The position numbers and the translations under genes were made by a program. The notes beneath the pieces were generated by a model. It was not told the DNA's origin. It did not search any database and was given only the letters and a program-made list of their open reading frames with translations. From NCBI GenBank assembly GCA_017447005.1, contig JAFSOM010000601.1:1-6451 (forward strand): 6,451 nt of DNA. The letters are read 5' to 3'. This DNA is from Oscillibacter sp. GTDB lineage: Bacteria > Bacillota > Clostridia > Oscillospirales > Oscillospiraceae. Positions 5,394 through 6,451 of this stretch are shown here, one piece after another (position 1 is the stretch's first letter; the number at the start of each line of letters is the position of its first letter).

Positions 5394-6215
5394 ATGAACC
5401 GCTATTCCCTGATTTTAATAGACATTGACGGAACTTTATTGGATTCCCTCAATGAAATTTCCCGCAACACGAAAAATCTCCTGCAACGTCTGCAAAAAAA
5501 GGGCGTTCCTGTCACGCTGACTTCCGCAAGGTCTCCCGGCGAGGTGGAACTTGTGGCGCGTCGTGCGGAGATATGCGCCCCCATCATCTGCTACGGCGGC
5601 GGTCTGATTCTGGACGAAAACCGCTCTATCATCAAAAACGCGGGTATCGAAGCGGGCGTCGCGCTTGCGTTCAAGGAGTTTGCGAACAGCCGCTTTCCGG
5701 ACATCTCCGTAAACAGCTATCTCTATGACATCTGGCTTTCGGACAATCCGGACAATGAGGAGACGCGGCGTTTGGCGGAAATTCATCAACGGGAGCCTTT
5801 GCGGGGCGATTTGGCCTCCGCCATGCGCATGACGAGCCGCGTACATAAGTTTTTGTGCGTAGGAACGCCGCAACGCGTCCGGCAACTTCAAGAAAGCGCC
5901 GAACAAGCGTTTCCAACGTTGCGATTTACGCTTTCCGGCGCCGTCTATCTGGAAGCGGTCAGGCGGGACGTGTCCCGGTGCGCCGCCATGAAAACCATGC
6001 AATGGCATTACCATTTGGATTTGAGCCGCATTGTCGTAATTGGCTGTTGCTATGAGGACGCGGAAACCTTGCGGGAAGCGGGCTTGGGTATCGCCATGGG
6101 CAACGCGCCGGAATCCGTCAGGAACGCGGCGAAACGCGTCACCGCGAGCAATGACGAAGAGGGCGTTTATATCGCGCTGAAAGGCTTGCGTTTTCAGCCG
6201 CCCGACAATCCGTAA
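5394..6215 (+). CDS. Cof-type HAD-superfamily hydrolase with altered active-site motifs
   Basis: This 273-residue cytoplasmic protein belongs to the HAD class IIB (Cof) group, most of which remove phosphate from small phosphosugars or nucleotides. Motif I is intact: DIDGTLLDS with Asp10 (nucleophile) and Asp12. Motif II is likely Ser44 in TSAR. A cap domain spans roughly 85-185. Two later motifs are unusual. The usual VSKG lysine is VSRC (Arg195), and the usual GDxxND of motif IV is GCCYED (217-222), so the first metal-binding Asp is Cys218 and Asn is Glu221, with only Asp222 kept. The following GLGIAMGNAPESVRNAA and VTASNDEEGV are typical. A normal ribosome site (GGAG 5383-5386) precedes the ATG. 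Its place after the PTS operon suggests a phosphosugar link. Family is firm; activity is doubtful. Confidence 0.9.
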   Translation: MNRYSLILIDIDGTLLDSLNEISRNTKNLLQRLQKKGVPVTLTSARSPGEVELVARRAEICAPIICYGGGLILDENRSIIKNAGIEAGVALAFKEFANSRFPDISVNSYLYDIWLSDNPDNEETRRLAEIHQREPLRGDLASAMRMTSRVHKFLCVGTPQRVRQLQESAEQAFPTLRFTLSGAVYLEAVRRDVSRCAAMKTMQWHYHLDLSRIVVIGCCYEDAETLREAGLGIAMGNAPESVRNAAKRVTASNDEEGVYIALKGLRFQPPDNP

Positions 6216-6250
6216 CGATACGGTTTTCACGAATCGGCGAAAACGCGTTA
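6213..6250. terminator. Possible hairpin between convergent genes
   Basis: GTTTTC (6223-6228) and GAAAAC (6239-6244) form a perfect 6-bp inverted repeat with a 10-base loop. TAACG (6213-6217) and CGTTA (6246-6250), which contain the two convergent stop codons, could pair outside it across an internal loop. There is no long T-run. A weak bidirectional terminator for the HAD and HD-GYP genes is plausible but not secure. Confidence 0.35.
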
Positions 6251-6451
6251 CGGTTGTTCCCGTGTCAGTTCGCGCATTCTGTAACGCTTATCATCGTCTA
6301 TCATTTGAACCATAATATCCGCTAAGGCGGGGTCAAATTGCGTCCCGCGGCAACGGACAATCTCGGCGCGCACTTCGCTTTGCGGACGTATATCCGAATA
6401 CGCCCGGTTGGAAGTCATCGCGTCATAGGCGTCCGCGACGCAGATAATTCG
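6248..6451 (-). CDS. HD-GYP domain protein, C-terminal end (cut by the window edge)
   Basis: The minus strand is open from the window edge to a TAA at 6248-6250 and gives 67 residues starting RIICVADAYDAMTSNRAYSD. ADAYDAMTSxRxY, with its metal-binding Asp, followed about 20 residues later by GTQFDPALADIM, is the characteristic end of an HD-GYP domain, the metal-dependent phosphohydrolase fold that degrades cyclic di-GMP in many bacteria. The HD and GYP catalytic motifs and any sensor or GGDEF partner domain lie outside the window, so activity and full architecture cannot be judged. The ending MIDDDKRYRMRE is followed by only a short tail. It converges with the HAD gene, 32 bases apart, so it belongs to a separate transcription unit. 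Confidence 0.88.
   Translation of the reverse strand, partial: RIICVADAYDAMTSNRAYSDIRPQSEVRAEIVRCRGTQFDPALADIMVQMIDDDKRYRMRELTREQP

Noticed and set aside
5436..6230. 264-codon minus-strand open frame antisense to the HAD gene
   Set aside because: No ribosome site or family motif, while the plus strand encodes an evident HAD protein with all expected stretches.
1..6451. CRISPR array, tRNA or rRNA gene, insertion sequence
   Set aside because: I saw no regularly spaced repeats, no cloverleaf-like sequence with typical T-arm, no conserved rRNA stretches, and no transposase-like protein on either strand.

Overview
The window looks like a piece of chromosome from an anaerobic, Gram-positive-type bacterium. 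The Bacillota, and within them Negativicutes or Clostridia, are my best guess, made from style and not from any search. The reasons are strong AGGAGG-type ribosome sites, a mannose-family sugar phosphotransferase (PTS) operon, a Cof-type HAD hydrolase, the C-terminal end of an HD-GYP protein, and fairly high G+C (roughly 50-65 % in the coding lines I counted).

Layout. Positions 1-157 hold no gene I can support but begin with a long nested inverted repeat (3-55). A hairpin at 158-188 sits just past the end of a minus-strand gene (198-2039) encoding a 613-residue NACHT-family STAND NTPase, a compact bacterial NLR-like protein and a strong candidate for phage defence. It has its own near-consensus promoter (2065-2092) and a very short leader, so promoter, gene and terminator form a self-contained cassette of about 1.9 kb. 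A divergent intergenic region of about 240 bases separates it from the plus-strand operon. That spacer carries two inverted repeats and an AT-rich promoter with a run of nine T immediately before its -10 box.

The plus-strand operon (2335-5294) encodes the EIIA, EIIB, EIIC and EIID components of one mannose/fructose/sorbose/GalNAc-family PTS transporter, in that order, followed by a small two-helix membrane protein I do not recognise. A strong intrinsic terminator (5321-5374) ends the operon. Only 19 bases later begins a Cof-type HAD hydrolase (5394-6215) whose conserved motifs III and IV are altered. A convergent minus-strand gene, cut by the window edge, encodes the end of an HD-GYP domain (6248-6451).

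How they work together. EIIA and EIIB relay phosphate from HPr to a sugar that EIIC/EIID carry through the membrane. The small membrane protein is co-transcribed and may assist the complex. The HAD protein would be expected to act on a phosphosugar if it is still an enzyme. The NACHT gene has no evident metabolic link and is best read as an accessory defence cassette placed beside a metabolic operon. The most interesting signals are the NACHT protein with no recognisable effector domain, the abrupt drop in G+C in its C-terminal (sensor) region, the T9 tract in the PTS promoter, and the degenerate HAD active site.
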